Shown here: positions 8,588 to 17,798 of the stretch, one piece after another | Layout: every line of letters begins with the position of its first letter | Numbering within the stretch: the stretch's first letter is position 1 | NCBI RefSeq assembly: GCF_002902945.1 | Contig: NZ_CP026103.1 | Location: 1,947,335-2,011,334 of the forward strand | DNA length: 64,000 bases | Source of the DNA: Paraburkholderia caribensis | GTDB lineage: Bacteria > Pseudomonadota > Gammaproteobacteria > Burkholderiales > Burkholderiaceae | Direction of reading: 5' to 3' | The notes under the pieces: generated by a model | Told to the model about the DNA's origin: nothing | The model's database searches: none | Seen by the model: only the letters and a program-made list of their open reading frames with translations | Program-made: the position numbers and the translations under genes

Positions 8588-9730
8588 TTAAACTGCCTCT
8601 GCACTTTCCTCGTCTTGCACAGCGCCGTTCGCCGCTTGCTCGGCTTCGTATGTCGGAAAGTCCGAGTAGTTCTCCTCGCTTCCACCCCAGAACGCGGCAC
8701 GCACATACGGCGTGAGCGGCAGATCGTGTGCAAGGCGATAGGGAAGGTCAGGATTCGACGAGAAGTGGCGTCCGAACGCGACCAGATCCGCCACGCCCGA
8801 ATTGACGATCTCGATTGCGCTTTCGCGGTCAAACCCGCCTGCTGCGATGATGGGGCCTGAGAAGTGTGGGCGCAGATACGCAGCCGCAACGACAGGATGG
8901 CCGTGGTGCAACGTGTCGTCGCCTTTGATGCGCGGTTCGATCACGTGGAGGTAGGCAATTCCGTACGCATCCAGCGCCTTTGCGACATGGCTGAACGTCG
9001 CTTCGGGGTTGCTATCCGACACACCGCCCCATTCGCCCGATGGCGAAATGCGCACGCCGACGCGATCCGCGCCGAACACGGAAATCAACGCTTCAAGTGC
9101 TTCGCGCAGAAACCGCACGCGGTTTTCGATCGGACCGCCATATTCATCCGTGCGCCGGTTCGTGCCGTCCTGAATGAACTGATCGACAAGATAACCGTTG
9201 GCGCCGTGCAACTCGACGCCGTCAAAGCCCGCCTTCTTTGCACGCTCGGCAGCCTGACGAAAGTCTTCAACGATGCCTGCAATCTCGTCGGTCTCCAGCG
9301 CACGGTGCGGCGACACAGGAACGAAGCCGTCGGTGGTCAGCGCAACGCCCTCGAACGGTACGACTGAAGGCGCGACCGGGTCGCCGCCGTCGTTGACTTC
9401 GACGTGGCTCTGGCGGCCGCCGTGAATCAGCTGCAGGAACGCGCGACCGCCCTTCGCGTGCACTGCGTCGGCGATAGCCTTCCAGCCCGCGTCCTGACCA
9501 TCGTGGAAGATGCTTGCTGCGCCAAGATACGAACGGGCCTGCCGGGAGACACTCGCCGCTTCGATGATGACAAGGCCGCCTTCCGATGCACGCTGACCGT
9601 AGAAGTCCGCCATCATCGGGCTCGGAATATCGTCCGGCTGGATGGTGCGCAGTCGGGTCATCGGAGCAAGTACGACGCGATGATTGAGGTCATATGCGCC
9701 GACCTTTCTGGAAGTGAAGAGCCTGGTCAT
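8588..9730 (-). CDS. Old Yellow Enzyme-family NADH:flavin oxidoreductase
   Basis: A TIM-barrel FMN enzyme of 380 residues. Recognisable pieces in order are VVLAPMTRLRT (barrel strand 1), QLIHGGRQSH, GFDGVELHGANGYLVDQF with the substrate-binding H/N pair, RTDEYGGPIENRVRF, RISPSGEWGG and AAGGFDRESA for the phosphate site. Members reduce activated C=C bonds of enones, maleimides or nitro compounds with NAD(P)H (N-ethylmaleimide reductase, xenobiotic reductase). AAGGA stands 7 nt before the ATG. Its upstream region carries a palindrome shared with the second OYE gene of this window. The neighbours (MFS exporters, quinone oxidoreductase, peroxiredoxin-like protein) fit an electrophile defence role. 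Confidence 0.92.
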   Translation of the reverse strand: MTRLFTSRKVGAYDLNHRVVLAPMTRLRTIQPDDIPSPMMADFYGQRASEGGLVIIEAASVSRQARSYLGAASIFHDGQDAGWKAIADAVHAKGGRAFLQLIHGGRQSHVEVNDGGDPVAPSVVPFEGVALTTDGFVPVSPHRALETDEIAGIVEDFRQAAERAKKAGFDGVELHGANGYLVDQFIQDGTNRRTDEYGGPIENRVRFLREALEALISVFGADRVGVRISPSGEWGGVSDSNPEATFSHVAKALDAYGIAYLHVIEPRIKGDDTLHHGHPVVAAAYLRPHFSGPIIAAGGFDRESAIEIVNSGVADLVAFGRHFSSNPDLPYRLAHDLPLTPYVRAAFWGGSEENYSDFPTYEAEQAANGAVQDEESAEAV

Positions 9731-9849
9731 GATGTTTCCTTTGAGAGTTGGGGTTGAGCACCTCAGGGAGCGGTGCGTCACGCGATGCGTTGGGATCCAA
9801 TGTAGAGAATCCGAGGCGCCTGAAATAGGCCTCTATCAGGATGAGGTCT

Positions 9850-9864
9850 ATTCCGTATCGGGAT
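9850..9864. promoter_or_regulatory. Palindromic element ATTCCGTATCGGGAT upstream of OYE gene
   Basis: An imperfect dyad (TTCCG-TAT-CGGGA) in T-N11-A format, the layout recognised by LysR-type regulators. It lies 120 bp upstream of the OYE start. An 18-base block CTATTCCGTAnCGGGATAA recurs with a single variable base upstream of the other OYE gene, at nearly the same distance. Conservation between two separate promoters argues for a real operator; the regulator is inferred to be the LysR gene at the end of the island. Confidence 0.6.
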
Positions 9865-9892
9865 AAGTCAGCGCGCAGCGCCGAGTTCGTCA

Positions 9893-11089
9893 TCAATGTC
9901 GCCTTCCGTTGTCTGCGGTAACGACACGCGCATCCCGACGATCGATTCGGCCGCTGTGCCAGGTCAGCATGAGTGCGCCGAGTACAACGACAGATGCGAT
10001 CCAGGGTGTGCTCATGAGCCCCATGTGGCTGACGATGGCGCCGCCCGTCCACGCTCCACCCGCCACACCCAGATTGAACGCAGCGATATTCATCCCGGAG
10101 GCGATATGGACCGAGTGCGGTGCGAAACGCTCGGCCTGTCTCACGACATAGATCTGCAAGGCCGGCACGTTGCCGAAGGCGACGGCGCCCCAACCGAGCA
10201 CGACGATCAGGACAAGCGTTTTACTGGTCGCCGTGACGTCGAGGAGCAGCAGCACGCCTGCCAGCAGGGCAAAGATCAGCTTGAGCGCGGTAACGGGTCC
10301 GAGCGAATCGGCCAGCCTTCCACCCGCCATGTTTCCGAAGGCCACCGACACGCCGTAAACCAGCAGAACCATGCCGACGACAGGCGGACTGAAACCGGAA
10401 ATCTGCTCGAGAATCGGCGCGAGATAGGTGAACGCAATCAAGGACCCGCCGTAACCGACCGCCGTCATTGCAAACACCAGCAACAGGCGCGGCTTCAGAA
10501 ATAACTCAGCTTGCCGGCGGATTGACGCGGGCGGCACATGCGCGATATCGCGCGGTACAAACACCAGCGTGCCCATCATGGCGACGAGGCCAAAGGCCGC
10601 GACCACAAGAAAGGTTGCCCGCCATCCAAAGTGTTGACCTATGAGCGTACCAAGCGGAACCCCCGTCACGAAGGCGACGGTAAGACCGCTGAACATCGTC
10701 GCGATTGCGCTGCCCGCCTTCTCTTTAGGTACGACGCTCGTCGCGATGATCGAGCCGACGGAGAAAAAGACCCCGTGTGCAAAGCCGCTTAGCACGCGCG
10801 CGACGATAAGCGTTGCGTAGCCCGGTGACTGCCACGCGAGCAGATTCGCGAACGTGAATAACGCCATCAGCGAGATCAACAACGTTTTGCGCGGCATCCG
10901 GCCTGTCAACGCGGTGAGCACCGGCGCGCCGACTGCCACACCCAGTGCGTAGAAGGTGACCAGCAAGCCTGCCGACGGCAACGATACCGACAGATCAGCG
11001 GAGAGCGTCGGTATCAGCCCGACGATAACGAATTCGGTTGTTCCGATGGCGAATGCACCGATTGTCAGTGCAAGCAGGGCGAGAGGCAT
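9893..11089 (-). CDS. MFS transporter, DHA1 drug:H+ antiporter type
   Basis: A 398-residue membrane protein with about twelve hydrophobic segments. DHA1 signatures are TTEFVIVGLIPTLSADL at the start, GRMPRKTLL (the GRxxRR-like loop 2-3 motif), ARVLSGFAHGVFFSVGSI and the antiporter motif region GLTVAFVTGVPLGTLIGQHFGW. It resembles the AraJ/YdhP-like sugar or drug efflux group. I took the ATG that follows GGAG with a 6-nt spacer; a longer version starting eight codons upstream lacks a ribosome-binding site. It follows another DHA1 transporter by 64 bp on the same strand. Export of an electrophilic or toxic compound is a plausible role; the substrate is unknown. Confidence 0.9.
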   Translation of the reverse strand: MPLALLALTIGAFAIGTTEFVIVGLIPTLSADLSVSLPSAGLLVTFYALGVAVGAPVLTALTGRMPRKTLLISLMALFTFANLLAWQSPGYATLIVARVLSGFAHGVFFSVGSIIATSVVPKEKAGSAIATMFSGLTVAFVTGVPLGTLIGQHFGWRATFLVVAAFGLVAMMGTLVFVPRDIAHVPPASIRRQAELFLKPRLLLVFAMTAVGYGGSLIAFTYLAPILEQISGFSPPVVGMVLLVYGVSVAFGNMAGGRLADSLGPVTALKLIFALLAGVLLLLDVTATSKTLVLIVVLGWGAVAFGNVPALQIYVVRQAERFAPHSVHIASGMNIAAFNLGVAGGAWTGGAIVSHMGLMSTPWIASVVVLGALMLTWHSGRIDRRDARVVTADNGRRH

Positions 11090-11153
11090 GATCGACTCCA
11101 GACGTGAAGGCATCCGCGACACCAACACGATGAGAAAAATGAACGTAAGGGAT

Positions 11154-12374
11154 TCAGGTCGACGCACGATGGCCCGGCCGGAACGCGTGCCCAGACGAGT
11201 GCCAGGCAACGACGAGCCCGATCATCACGAGCGCCAGTAACACCCACGCCATGGCGCCCACGCCGCTGGTGTCGAGCAGGATGCCGCCAATCAGACCGCC
11301 GCCTGCGATGGCGCCATTCCAGACGGTCACGATCATCGATTGCGCCGTGTCGGCGCCTTCGCCCGCCGCATCGGCCGATGCCGTCTGGAGAAGCGTCGCT
11401 GCGCCGCCAAAGGTCGAGCCCCACGCCGCAACTGCGGAGTACACCACCCACGGCAATGTTCCATCTAGTGCGAGCGCGGCCGACGCAAGCGCGAACACCG
11501 CGAGACTTGCGAGCACGAGTGCGCGAAGCCATCGGTCGATCAGAGCGCCCGTGACCCAGATTCCTGCGATGGCGGCCAGGCCGAAAACCAGCAGCACGGC
11601 TTCGACGCTCTCGGTCATATGAGCCCGCACGAGAAACGGCGCGATATAGGTGTAAAGGATGTTGTGGGCCAACATCCACGCGAGGATGACGAACAGCACG
11701 GGCCGAACGCCCGGTGTCCGGAACACGTCGACGACACTCCGCCCCGCTCCGTCACGTTGTCCGGCAAGCTTGGGCGCCTTCCACATGACCCAGAACACCA
11801 GCACGATCGTCAATGCCGACATCACACCAAATGCTGTACGCCAGCCGAGCAACTCTCCCAGCCATGTCCCGGCGGGCACGCCGAGCGCAAGGGCGATGGG
11901 CGTGCCGACGAGCGCAATGGCCATCGCGCGGCCCTGCAGATGCGCGGCAACCATGCGGCGCGCGTAGCCCGGTACGAGACCCCACGTCACGCCCGCTGCC
12001 GCACCCGCCATGAATCGCGCCGCAAGCGTGAGCCAATACCACGACGACAATGCCGTGACCGTGTTGAAGACGAAGAACAGTGCGATGGCGAGTAACAATA
12101 CGGTTCGTCTCGACCATGCGCGCGTCGCTGCCGTCACCGGTATCGCGGCCGCGACGGAGCCTAGCGCATAGAGGGTGACCATCTGACCGGCCCATGACTC
12201 CGGCACGTTGAGCCCACGACTGATTTCAGGCAGCAGTCCCGCTGGCAGTGTCTCGGTAAGAATGGCGATAAAGCCGGTCATCGCCAGTGCGAGCAGACCA
12301 GCAACAGGTAACGAGTCAGCGGGCGTAGTCCGCACACCCGCGTCAATCTCACAGACAGGAAGTTGGGTAGACAT
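11154..12374 (-). CDS. MFS transporter, DHA1 type
   Basis: A 406-residue, roughly twelve-helix transporter. It has ILTETLPAGLLPEISRGL in helix 1, an R-x-x-x-R loop motif (TRAWSRRTVLLL), ARFMAGAAAGVTWGLVPGYA in helix 4, and IALVGTPIALALGVPAGTWL as the motif C-like helix 5. It resembles AraJ-like drug or arabinose efflux proteins. The ATG is preceded by GAGG with a 9-nt spacer; the frame upstream of it is not protein-like. It leads the two-transporter unit, with a 407-bp gap from the quinone oxidoreductase gene. Substrate unassigned. The two neighbouring MFS proteins differ throughout, so they are not a recent tandem duplicate. Confidence 0.9.
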   Translation of the reverse strand: MSTQLPVCEIDAGVRTTPADSLPVAGLLALAMTGFIAILTETLPAGLLPEISRGLNVPESWAGQMVTLYALGSVAAAIPVTAATRAWSRRTVLLLAIALFFVFNTVTALSSWYWLTLAARFMAGAAAGVTWGLVPGYARRMVAAHLQGRAMAIALVGTPIALALGVPAGTWLGELLGWRTAFGVMSALTIVLVFWVMWKAPKLAGQRDGAGRSVVDVFRTPGVRPVLFVILAWMLAHNILYTYIAPFLVRAHMTESVEAVLLVFGLAAIAGIWVTGALIDRWLRALVLASLAVFALASAALALDGTLPWVVYSAVAAWGSTFGGAATLLQTASADAAGEGADTAQSMIVTVWNGAIAGGGLIGGILLDTSGVGAMAWVLLALVMIGLVVAWHSSGHAFRPGHRAST

Positions 12375-12781
12375 GATCGGAATCCTCGATAAATGCGCGA
12401 GTGCCAGACGAAATGTCGTGCACCCGGTTTCGAGTCGAATGTATCTGCGCGTACCCGCTCGAACTAGACGCAGGCGCGGATAGGCTTCATTCCAGATCGG
12501 AGGGAAGTGACACGACAGGATGTGCGGATGGCGCACGTGGCGCTAATGCAAACGCACCGGCAGGCGCATTGCTTTTGTCAGCGATACGGATCGGGTTGAC
12601 GGGCTTACAAGGGGGGATGTGTACGACATCGCCGACAGGTCACCGCCTGGCGGGAACGAACGCTGCGCGCGCTCTGCGGGCAAGCGAAGCGATGCGAGGC
12701 TACCCAAAGGCATCTCTCCGCTTCGCCGCCGTCATGAAGTACAGCACGCACCAACTCAGTGGCGCGTGGCAGTGAGGCGTA
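12375..12781. promoter_or_regulatory. 407-bp gap with MFS promoter region; short palindrome TTCGAGTCGAA
   Basis: No gene is recognised here. It contains the promoter for the two MFS genes. The only symmetric element I see is an 11-bp palindrome, TTCGA-G-TCGAA, at 12429-12439, 55 bp upstream of the MFS start; its role is unknown. The OYE-type operator found elsewhere in this island is not repeated here. Confidence 0.35.
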
Positions 12782-13771
12782 TCAGACGCTCACCACGATC
12801 TTGCCGAACTGGCCATTCTGTTCGAGATAGCGATGTACCTCGACCATGTCGTCGAATTTGAACTCGCGATCGATGACCGGTTTGAGCTTGCCCTGCTCGA
12901 TTCCTTTGAGGATAAACTCGACGGCAGCTTTTTGCCGCGCTGGGTTGCCGGTGGTTACCCACAGGTTGTGCGCCCGGATGGTTTGCAGTTTGGCAATCAT
13001 CGGCAGAACGGGTATCTCCGTCGGACCTTGTGCAAGCGCGCCATAAATAAACGCGATGCCCTGGAACGCAAGCACCGAGATCAGTTTAGCGAAGTTCGGG
13101 CCGCCTACTGGATCGAAGACGACGCGAGCACCGTTACCATCGGTGATGCGCATGATTTCCGCAACAAAGTCCGTTTCGTTCGTGACGATAACGTGAGCTG
13201 CGCCGGCATCCAGCAAAGCCTGACGTTTTTCAGCCGTACGCGTCAATGCGATGGGCGTCGCGCCCGCATAGTTGGCGATCTGGATCGCGGCCAGACCCAC
13301 GCTGCTCGAAGCAGCAGGCACCACGACGAAATCGCCCGTCGTCACCCTGGCGTCTTCGATCAGCGCGCTATATGCCGTGATGAACATCATCCAGACGGAC
13401 GCGGCCTCCGTGTATGACAGCGACTTCGGATGTGCGACAACGGCGTGCTCGGGAACAATGATGACTTCCCCGTATGTTCCGTACTGGTTAAACGAAAACG
13501 ATGGAATGACGTTGACCTCGTCACCAGGTGCGATGCCCTCGACGCCCGGTCCGACAGCATCGACGATACCGGCCGCTTCGTACCCTAGTCCTGCTGGAAA
13601 CGTAACGGGTTCGATGTAGTCATCACGCCGCCACATCGACTCTGCGCGGTTGATGCCGATCGCCTTCACCTTCATGCGAACTTCGTTGGCGAGTGGTTCG
13701 CGTACGGGGACATCGACGAATTCAAGAACGTCGGGGCCACCTGCGGAGGAAAACTGAATAATGCGAGGCAT
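12782..13771 (-). CDS. Zinc-independent quinone oxidoreductase-like MDR protein
   Basis: A 329-residue medium-chain dehydrogenase/reductase. It has the N-terminal GroES-like part (KVKAIGINRAESMWR, GYEAAGIVDAVGPGVEG, GDEVNVIP) and a Rossmann domain with ASSSVGLAAIQIA in the A-x-x-G-x-x-G position. The structural-zinc cysteines of true alcohol dehydrogenases are absent, which points to the quinone oxidoreductase/zeta-crystallin branch. The start was set at the ATG after AAGAGATAGCC; the upstream extension of the frame overlaps the OYE pseudogene. It lies 37 bp downstream of that frameshifted OYE and is probably in the same transcript. Likely role: NADPH-dependent reduction of quinones or enones. 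Confidence 0.88.
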   Translation of the reverse strand: MPRIIQFSSAGGPDVLEFVDVPVREPLANEVRMKVKAIGINRAESMWRRDDYIEPVTFPAGLGYEAAGIVDAVGPGVEGIAPGDEVNVIPSFSFNQYGTYGEVIIVPEHAVVAHPKSLSYTEAASVWMMFITAYSALIEDARVTTGDFVVVPAASSSVGLAAIQIANYAGATPIALTRTAEKRQALLDAGAAHVIVTNETDFVAEIMRITDGNGARVVFDPVGGPNFAKLISVLAFQGIAFIYGALAQGPTEIPVLPMIAKLQTIRAHNLWVTTGNPARQKAAVEFILKGIEQGKLKPVIDREFKFDDMVEVHRYLEQNGQFGKIVVSV

Positions 13772-13808
13772 GGCTATCTCTTGAGTGAAGAAAAAAGTGG
13801 TGTGCGGG

Positions 13809-14913
13809 CTATTCTTTCGGAGTGGCGTCGTAGGCCGGGAAGTCCGAGTAGTGCCGTTCGGTGCCACCCCAGAAGGCTGCCCGCACATACGGAGTCAGCG
13901 GAAGCTTGTGTTTGAGCCGGTAAGGCAGATCGGGGTTCGAACTGAAGTACCGACCAAACGCAACGAGGTCGGCATCGCCCGAAGCAACGACAGCCTCAGC
14001 GCTGTCGCCGTCGAAGCCGCCTGCAGCAATGATCGGACCTGAGAAATATCGGCGCAGGTACTTCACCGCAACGGGAGGGTGACCTTCATGCAGCGTATCG
14101 TCGCCTTTGATGCGTGGTTCAATCACGTGCATATAGGCGATCCTGTAAGAGTCCAGCACCTGTGCGACGTGACTGAACGTCGCCTCGGGATCGCTGTCGG
14201 AAATGCCACCCCATTCGCCCGAGGGCGAAATGCGTACGCCAACACGATCCGCACCGAAGACCGAGATCAGCGCTTCGACTGCTTCGCGCAGAAAGCGCAC
14301 GCGGTTTTCGATCGGACCGCCATAGGCATCCGTGCGCGTGTTGGTCCCCGTCCTGGATGAACTGATCAACCAGGTAACCGTTCGCGCCGTGAAGCTCAAC
14401 ACCATCGAATCCCGCGTCTTTGGCCCGCTGCGCAGCCACGCGAAATTCCTCGATGATGCCGGGTATCTCTTCCAGGCCGAGCGCGCGATGAGGCGACACG
14501 GGCACGAAGCCATCCTTCGTGAGCGCCACGCCCTCGAACGGAACAACGGAAGGCGCCACAGGATCGACGCCGCCCGTCATCTCGACATGACTCTGACGTC
14601 CGCCGTGAATCAATTGCATGAAGGCATATCCGCCCTTCGCATGCACCGCGTCGGCGATCGCTTTCCAGCCTTCGATCTGGCCATCATGAAAGAAACTCGC
14701 CGCACCGAGATACGAGCGTGCCACCTTCGAAATGCTCACACCTTCAATCAGCACGAGACCACCTTCGGACGCGCGCTGCCCGTAAAAGTCGGCCATCATC
14801 GGGCTCGGGATTTCGTCCGGCAAAATGGTGCGCAGCCGCGTCATAGGCGCAAGCACGATTCGATGTGAAAGCACAAAAGCGCCGACTTGCTTTGGAGTGA
14901 ACAGGTGAGCCAT
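13809..14913 (-). pseudogene. Old Yellow Enzyme paralogue with a single-base frameshift
   Basis: The protein matches the OYE gene at 8.6-9.7 kb along its whole length. The N-terminal part reads from MAHLFTPKQVGAF to GANGYLVDQFIQDG. The reading frame then shifts, and the rest (TNTRTDAYGGPIENRV to FPAYDATPKE) continues in another frame. The break is a run of four C at 14346-14349; three would restore the frame (GAC-GGG-ACC-AAC). Both halves keep all expected motifs (IHGGRQSH, RISPSGEWGG, AAGGFDGDSA) with no second lesion. The lesion is therefore very recent, a phase change, or a sequencing error. Its promoter carries the same palindrome as the intact OYE gene, and the quinone oxidoreductase follows. 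Confidence 0.85.
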
Positions 14914-15323
14914 GGCGTTTCCCCCAGCGACGTGATGAAGGGTGAGATGTGAACGCTGCTTCGGTGTTTCGGACTGTAGTTATTTCTATGCGGATAGATA
15001 AGAGGCCGTATTTGCATAGGGCCTATTCCGTAGCGGGATAAATCGCAGGGGTGAATGTCAGTGTCAGGCGCCACGACCTCGAAAAGCTGGCGTCCCGAAG
15101 CACCGCCCTTGACAGACCACCATGTCAGGTGACCATTTACGCACTATCCTTCGTTGTTTCCGTGCGCCTTGGCACGACCTGATACAAGCTGATATTTCCC
15201 GGCCGGACGCCGGCGGACAGGTGAGGTACGCTATCGGCACATCCGACAACACACCAGACAGTGTGTGGCTGAAGCCCACACAGGCCGTGCGCCGTTAGCC
15301 TTGCGTCGTTCAGGAGAATCCCG
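14914..15323. promoter_or_regulatory. Divergent OYE/LysR intergenic region
   Basis: This 410-bp gap separates the frameshifted OYE gene (minus) from a LysR gene (plus). It should hold both promoters. The palindromic element described separately lies 112 bp from the OYE start and about 285 bp from the LysR start. I see no small gene or terminator here. Confidence 0.5.
15025..15039. promoter_or_regulatory. Palindromic element ATTCCGTAGCGGGAT upstream of second OYE gene
   Basis: The same 15-bp dyad as at 9850-9864, differing only at the central base, within the common block CTATTCCGTAnCGGGATAA. It sits 112 bp upstream of the OYE paralogue, facing the divergent LysR gene. T-N11-A spacing and location make it a likely LysR-type operator for both OYE promoters. 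Confidence 0.6.
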
Positions 15324-16238
15324 ATGGACCGCCTTGCAGCATTCGAAATCTATATCCGCGTCGTCGACACAGGCTCGTTTTCAGCGGCGGCAAGACATTT
15401 CGACGTGGGTCAACCGGCTGTGTCGAAGGCCGTGGCGCAGCTGGAGGAGTGGCTTGGGGTCAAATTGCTGCTGCGTTCGACGCGCTCGTTGACGCCGACC
15501 GAGGCAGGCCAGAATTTCTATGCGCGGGCAAAGCGCGCGGTTGAGGAATCGGGCGCTGCTGTGCTTGCTGCGCGAGGTACGGCTGCTGGTCTGACAGGCA
15601 AACTCCGCGTGTCGGCAGCAGTCTGCTTCGCGAGGCTTCACATCGTTCCAAAGTTGCCCAATTTTCTGAACCGGAATCCCGACCTGGACGTCGAACTCGT
15701 ACTTGACGATCGAAACATCGACCTGGTTGAAGAAGGCGTCGATCTGGCGTTACGGATGGGCGATCTGGCCGACTCCAATATGACCGCACGTCGCATTGGG
15801 GAGGCACGACGGCGAGTGCTCGCTACGCCCGCCTACTTTGAACGATGCGGTGTGCCATCGATGCCCGCAGACCTGCTGAAGCATCACGCGGTAGTCTATA
15901 CGCGCGACATCAATAGTGGCGAGGACTGGACCTTCCGAAGGGATACTGTAGAACAGTCGATCAAACTCCAGAGTCGCGTCAAGATATCCGCAACGGAGGG
16001 ACTCCGCGCCGCGGTTTTCTCTGATATAGGGCTTGCGGTTGCATCCGAGTGGGCGTTCGCCCCGGAACTGAAGTCCGGGGTTGTCGTTGCTGTCATGGAT
16101 GACTGGAACCTGCCGAGCATCGCACTTTCCGCGCTTTATCCGACCGGGCGTATGGCCAGCAGCAAGGCCCGTCAGTTCGCCGCTTTCGTCGAAGAATGTC
16201 TCTCGTCCGAATTTGCGCCGACTCTCCTGTCTGCGTAA
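15324..16238 (+). CDS. LysR-family transcriptional regulator (likely OYE-island regulator)
   Basis: A standard-length (304 residues) LysR protein. It opens with MDRLAAFEIYIRVVDTGSFS, then AAARHFDVGQPAVSKAVAQL as helix-turn-helix, and LLLRSTRSLTPTEAG. The effector domain (residues 90-290) has the LRVSAAVCFARLHIVPKLPN opening seen in the CrgA/DsdC-like group. CAGGAGAA stands 5 nt before the ATG. It is divergent from the frameshifted OYE gene, and LysR-type dyads occur upstream of both OYE genes, so I infer it controls the island. The cysteine at about residue 99 in the effector domain could sense electrophiles, but that is speculation. Confidence 0.9.
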   Translation: MDRLAAFEIYIRVVDTGSFSAAARHFDVGQPAVSKAVAQLEEWLGVKLLLRSTRSLTPTEAGQNFYARAKRAVEESGAAVLAARGTAAGLTGKLRVSAAVCFARLHIVPKLPNFLNRNPDLDVELVLDDRNIDLVEEGVDLALRMGDLADSNMTARRIGEARRRVLATPAYFERCGVPSMPADLLKHHAVVYTRDINSGEDWTFRRDTVEQSIKLQSRVKISATEGLRAAVFSDIGLAVASEWAFAPELKSGVVVAVMDDWNLPSIALSALYPTGRMASSKARQFAAFVEECLSSEFAPTLLSA

Positions 16239-16410
16239 TCGGTCGAGCACTGCCCGAATTCCTGCGTCGCCATCCGCGCGTTCTGTCTGAATGGCATTTT
16301 GACCCGTCCGCGCTCGCGTTTGAATCAAAATCTTGAAATGACGCGGCGCCTCGGTTTGTGAATCCGGATTGTCGGGTCGGGCTCGCTCAGGGCCAGGGCG
16401 ACAAAATCAG

Positions 16411-16454
16411 AAGGGGCTCCACTTCTCTAGATCGAGAAGTATGGCTAGCCCCTT
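16411..16454. terminator. Hairpin between convergent LysR and PRC-barrel genes
   Basis: A long interrupted stem. The outer arms are AAGGGGCT and AGCCCCTT; the inner arms ACTTCTC and GAGAAGT close a six-base loop. It lies in the gap between two convergent genes and is followed by GTTTG rather than a clean T-run. A bidirectional transcription terminator is the simplest reading. Confidence 0.55.
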
Positions 16455-16498
16455 GTTTGCAGATGAAAGATTGAATATCGGATTGTCGGCGGCCGACC

Positions 16499-16927
16499 TT
16501 AACCCTTGGCGTATTCGAATTCAGGGAGCTTGCTCAGCGCATCCTTGCTGGCACCATCCAGTATCATTTTCGGTGAGATCTGCTTGAACCGCTGCACCGG
16601 GATAGCGACGCGGTGCGCGGCGATGCCGAGAAATCCGCCAACATCAATAATGGCCACGGAAAGTGACCCATCGGGCGCGACAATCATGTCGTCGACCCGT
16701 CCTATCTTTTCGTTTTTCTCGTTGTACACGTCGGTGTGGACTAGCTTCGATGCACGCCACCCCTTCGCTACGAGTTGCGTTTGTGTGACGCTCACGCCGA
16801 GAGGTACCGCGCCCGCGATCGGTGCCTCGGACTGCTGCCCGATCGCGAGGCCGGCCGGGAACATGGTTGTCGTCACGGCGAACAAAACTGAGAGGATTCT
16901 TGTAGCCTTTTCGATTTTTGCATTCAT
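16499..16927 (-). CDS. Exported PRC-barrel domain protein
   Basis: A 142-residue protein with an N-terminal signal peptide (ILSVLFAVTTTMFPAGLAIG, cleavage near QQ-SEAP) and a C-terminal PRC-barrel-like domain: DVYNEKNEKIGRVDDMIVAP, then SVAIIDVGGFLGIAAHRVAI. GGGAG lies 7 nt before the selected ATG; an upstream in-frame ATG has no such site. PRC-barrel proteins with signal peptides are frequent in Proteobacteria and often stress-linked, but have no defined enzymatic role. It stands alone, with a hairpin downstream and a long empty region upstream. Function unknown. Confidence 0.82.
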   Translation of the reverse strand: MNAKIEKATRILSVLFAVTTTMFPAGLAIGQQSEAPIAGAVPLGVSVTQTQLVAKGWRASKLVHTDVYNEKNEKIGRVDDMIVAPDGSLSVAIIDVGGFLGIAAHRVAIPVQRFKQISPKMILDGASKDALSKLPEFEYAKG

Positions 16928-17798
16928 GATGTACTCCCGATGCGCACTAGTAAATGGGGCACCCTGCGCCGCCACTGTTGCTGAGTGCTACCAGCAGCAC
17001 TTGAGTGATCAGGGTCTGCATAGGCCGAGCGGCAATGGAATCCACCCGTCTCTTCGGCTCGAACCATGGCGAAGCCCTGTAACGACCGTCGCGGCCCGTC
17101 AGCGTCGCTGGTGCTCCGATCTCAACCAAGGGTAACTTCATCCACGGCATCAGATTTTGCGCCGATCTGATTGCCCATGAAGTCAAGCGTAAGCCCGCCA
17201 AGAGCGCGATTCTTTCTCTTTTCTGCCGAGATGTATCAAAAATCTGCAGTGTGACCCGCGCCCGGACCGGTCGTGAAACGCTGTCATGGTATTAAGAGAT
17301 GTTGGCGGAACTCCAGTAAGCGCTCGTTGCGCCCCTGATGCAAAGGCCGGCGAAAATCTCGGTGCCGCAAACGGAACCCTGAAACAATTGATGCCTGCCT
17401 TCGAGCCTGGTCAGGACCGTCTTTTGCAGGTTATGAAGTAGAAATCGTAGTTGAGCACTGCGAATTGATAAGCTTTTGACCAACGATCTCCGACTACGGA
17501 CCAACGACCGATGTGTCACGGGATCGTGCGACTGCGAACGCCCGCTGAGGTGCGCAGAACTGACATTTGACGGTCCGTCAATGTGCACCGACGAACGGCT
17601 GGAGTTGGCCGATTGGGTGAAGTGGCCAACGGCCGATTATGGACACACCGGCTCGCAAAAGCTGGATTCAGCTGACTGACCGGGTTGGAGAAGGTCATCT
17701 GACCGGAGTGGGTCGGGCCGCGTCTGTCCGCTCATCGAACTCATCGCTGGAAAGCGGCCAGTCGGCAGTGCGGACTCCGAGGGGCCGCCTGTTGACCA
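16928..17798. other. 870-bp region without a recognised gene
   Basis: Neither strand shows a frame with a ribosome-binding site, known motifs or protein-like composition. The base composition of 17170-17480 is less GC-biased than the flanks. It separates the PRC-barrel gene's promoter from the 3' end of the GGDEF-EAL gene. It could be decayed sequence. I found no terminal inverted repeats, transposase remnant or tRNA. Confidence 0.4.

Noticed and set aside
16928..17798. A possible insertion-sequence remnant in the long empty stretch
   Set aside because: No terminal inverted repeats, target duplication or transposase fragment could be found by eye.
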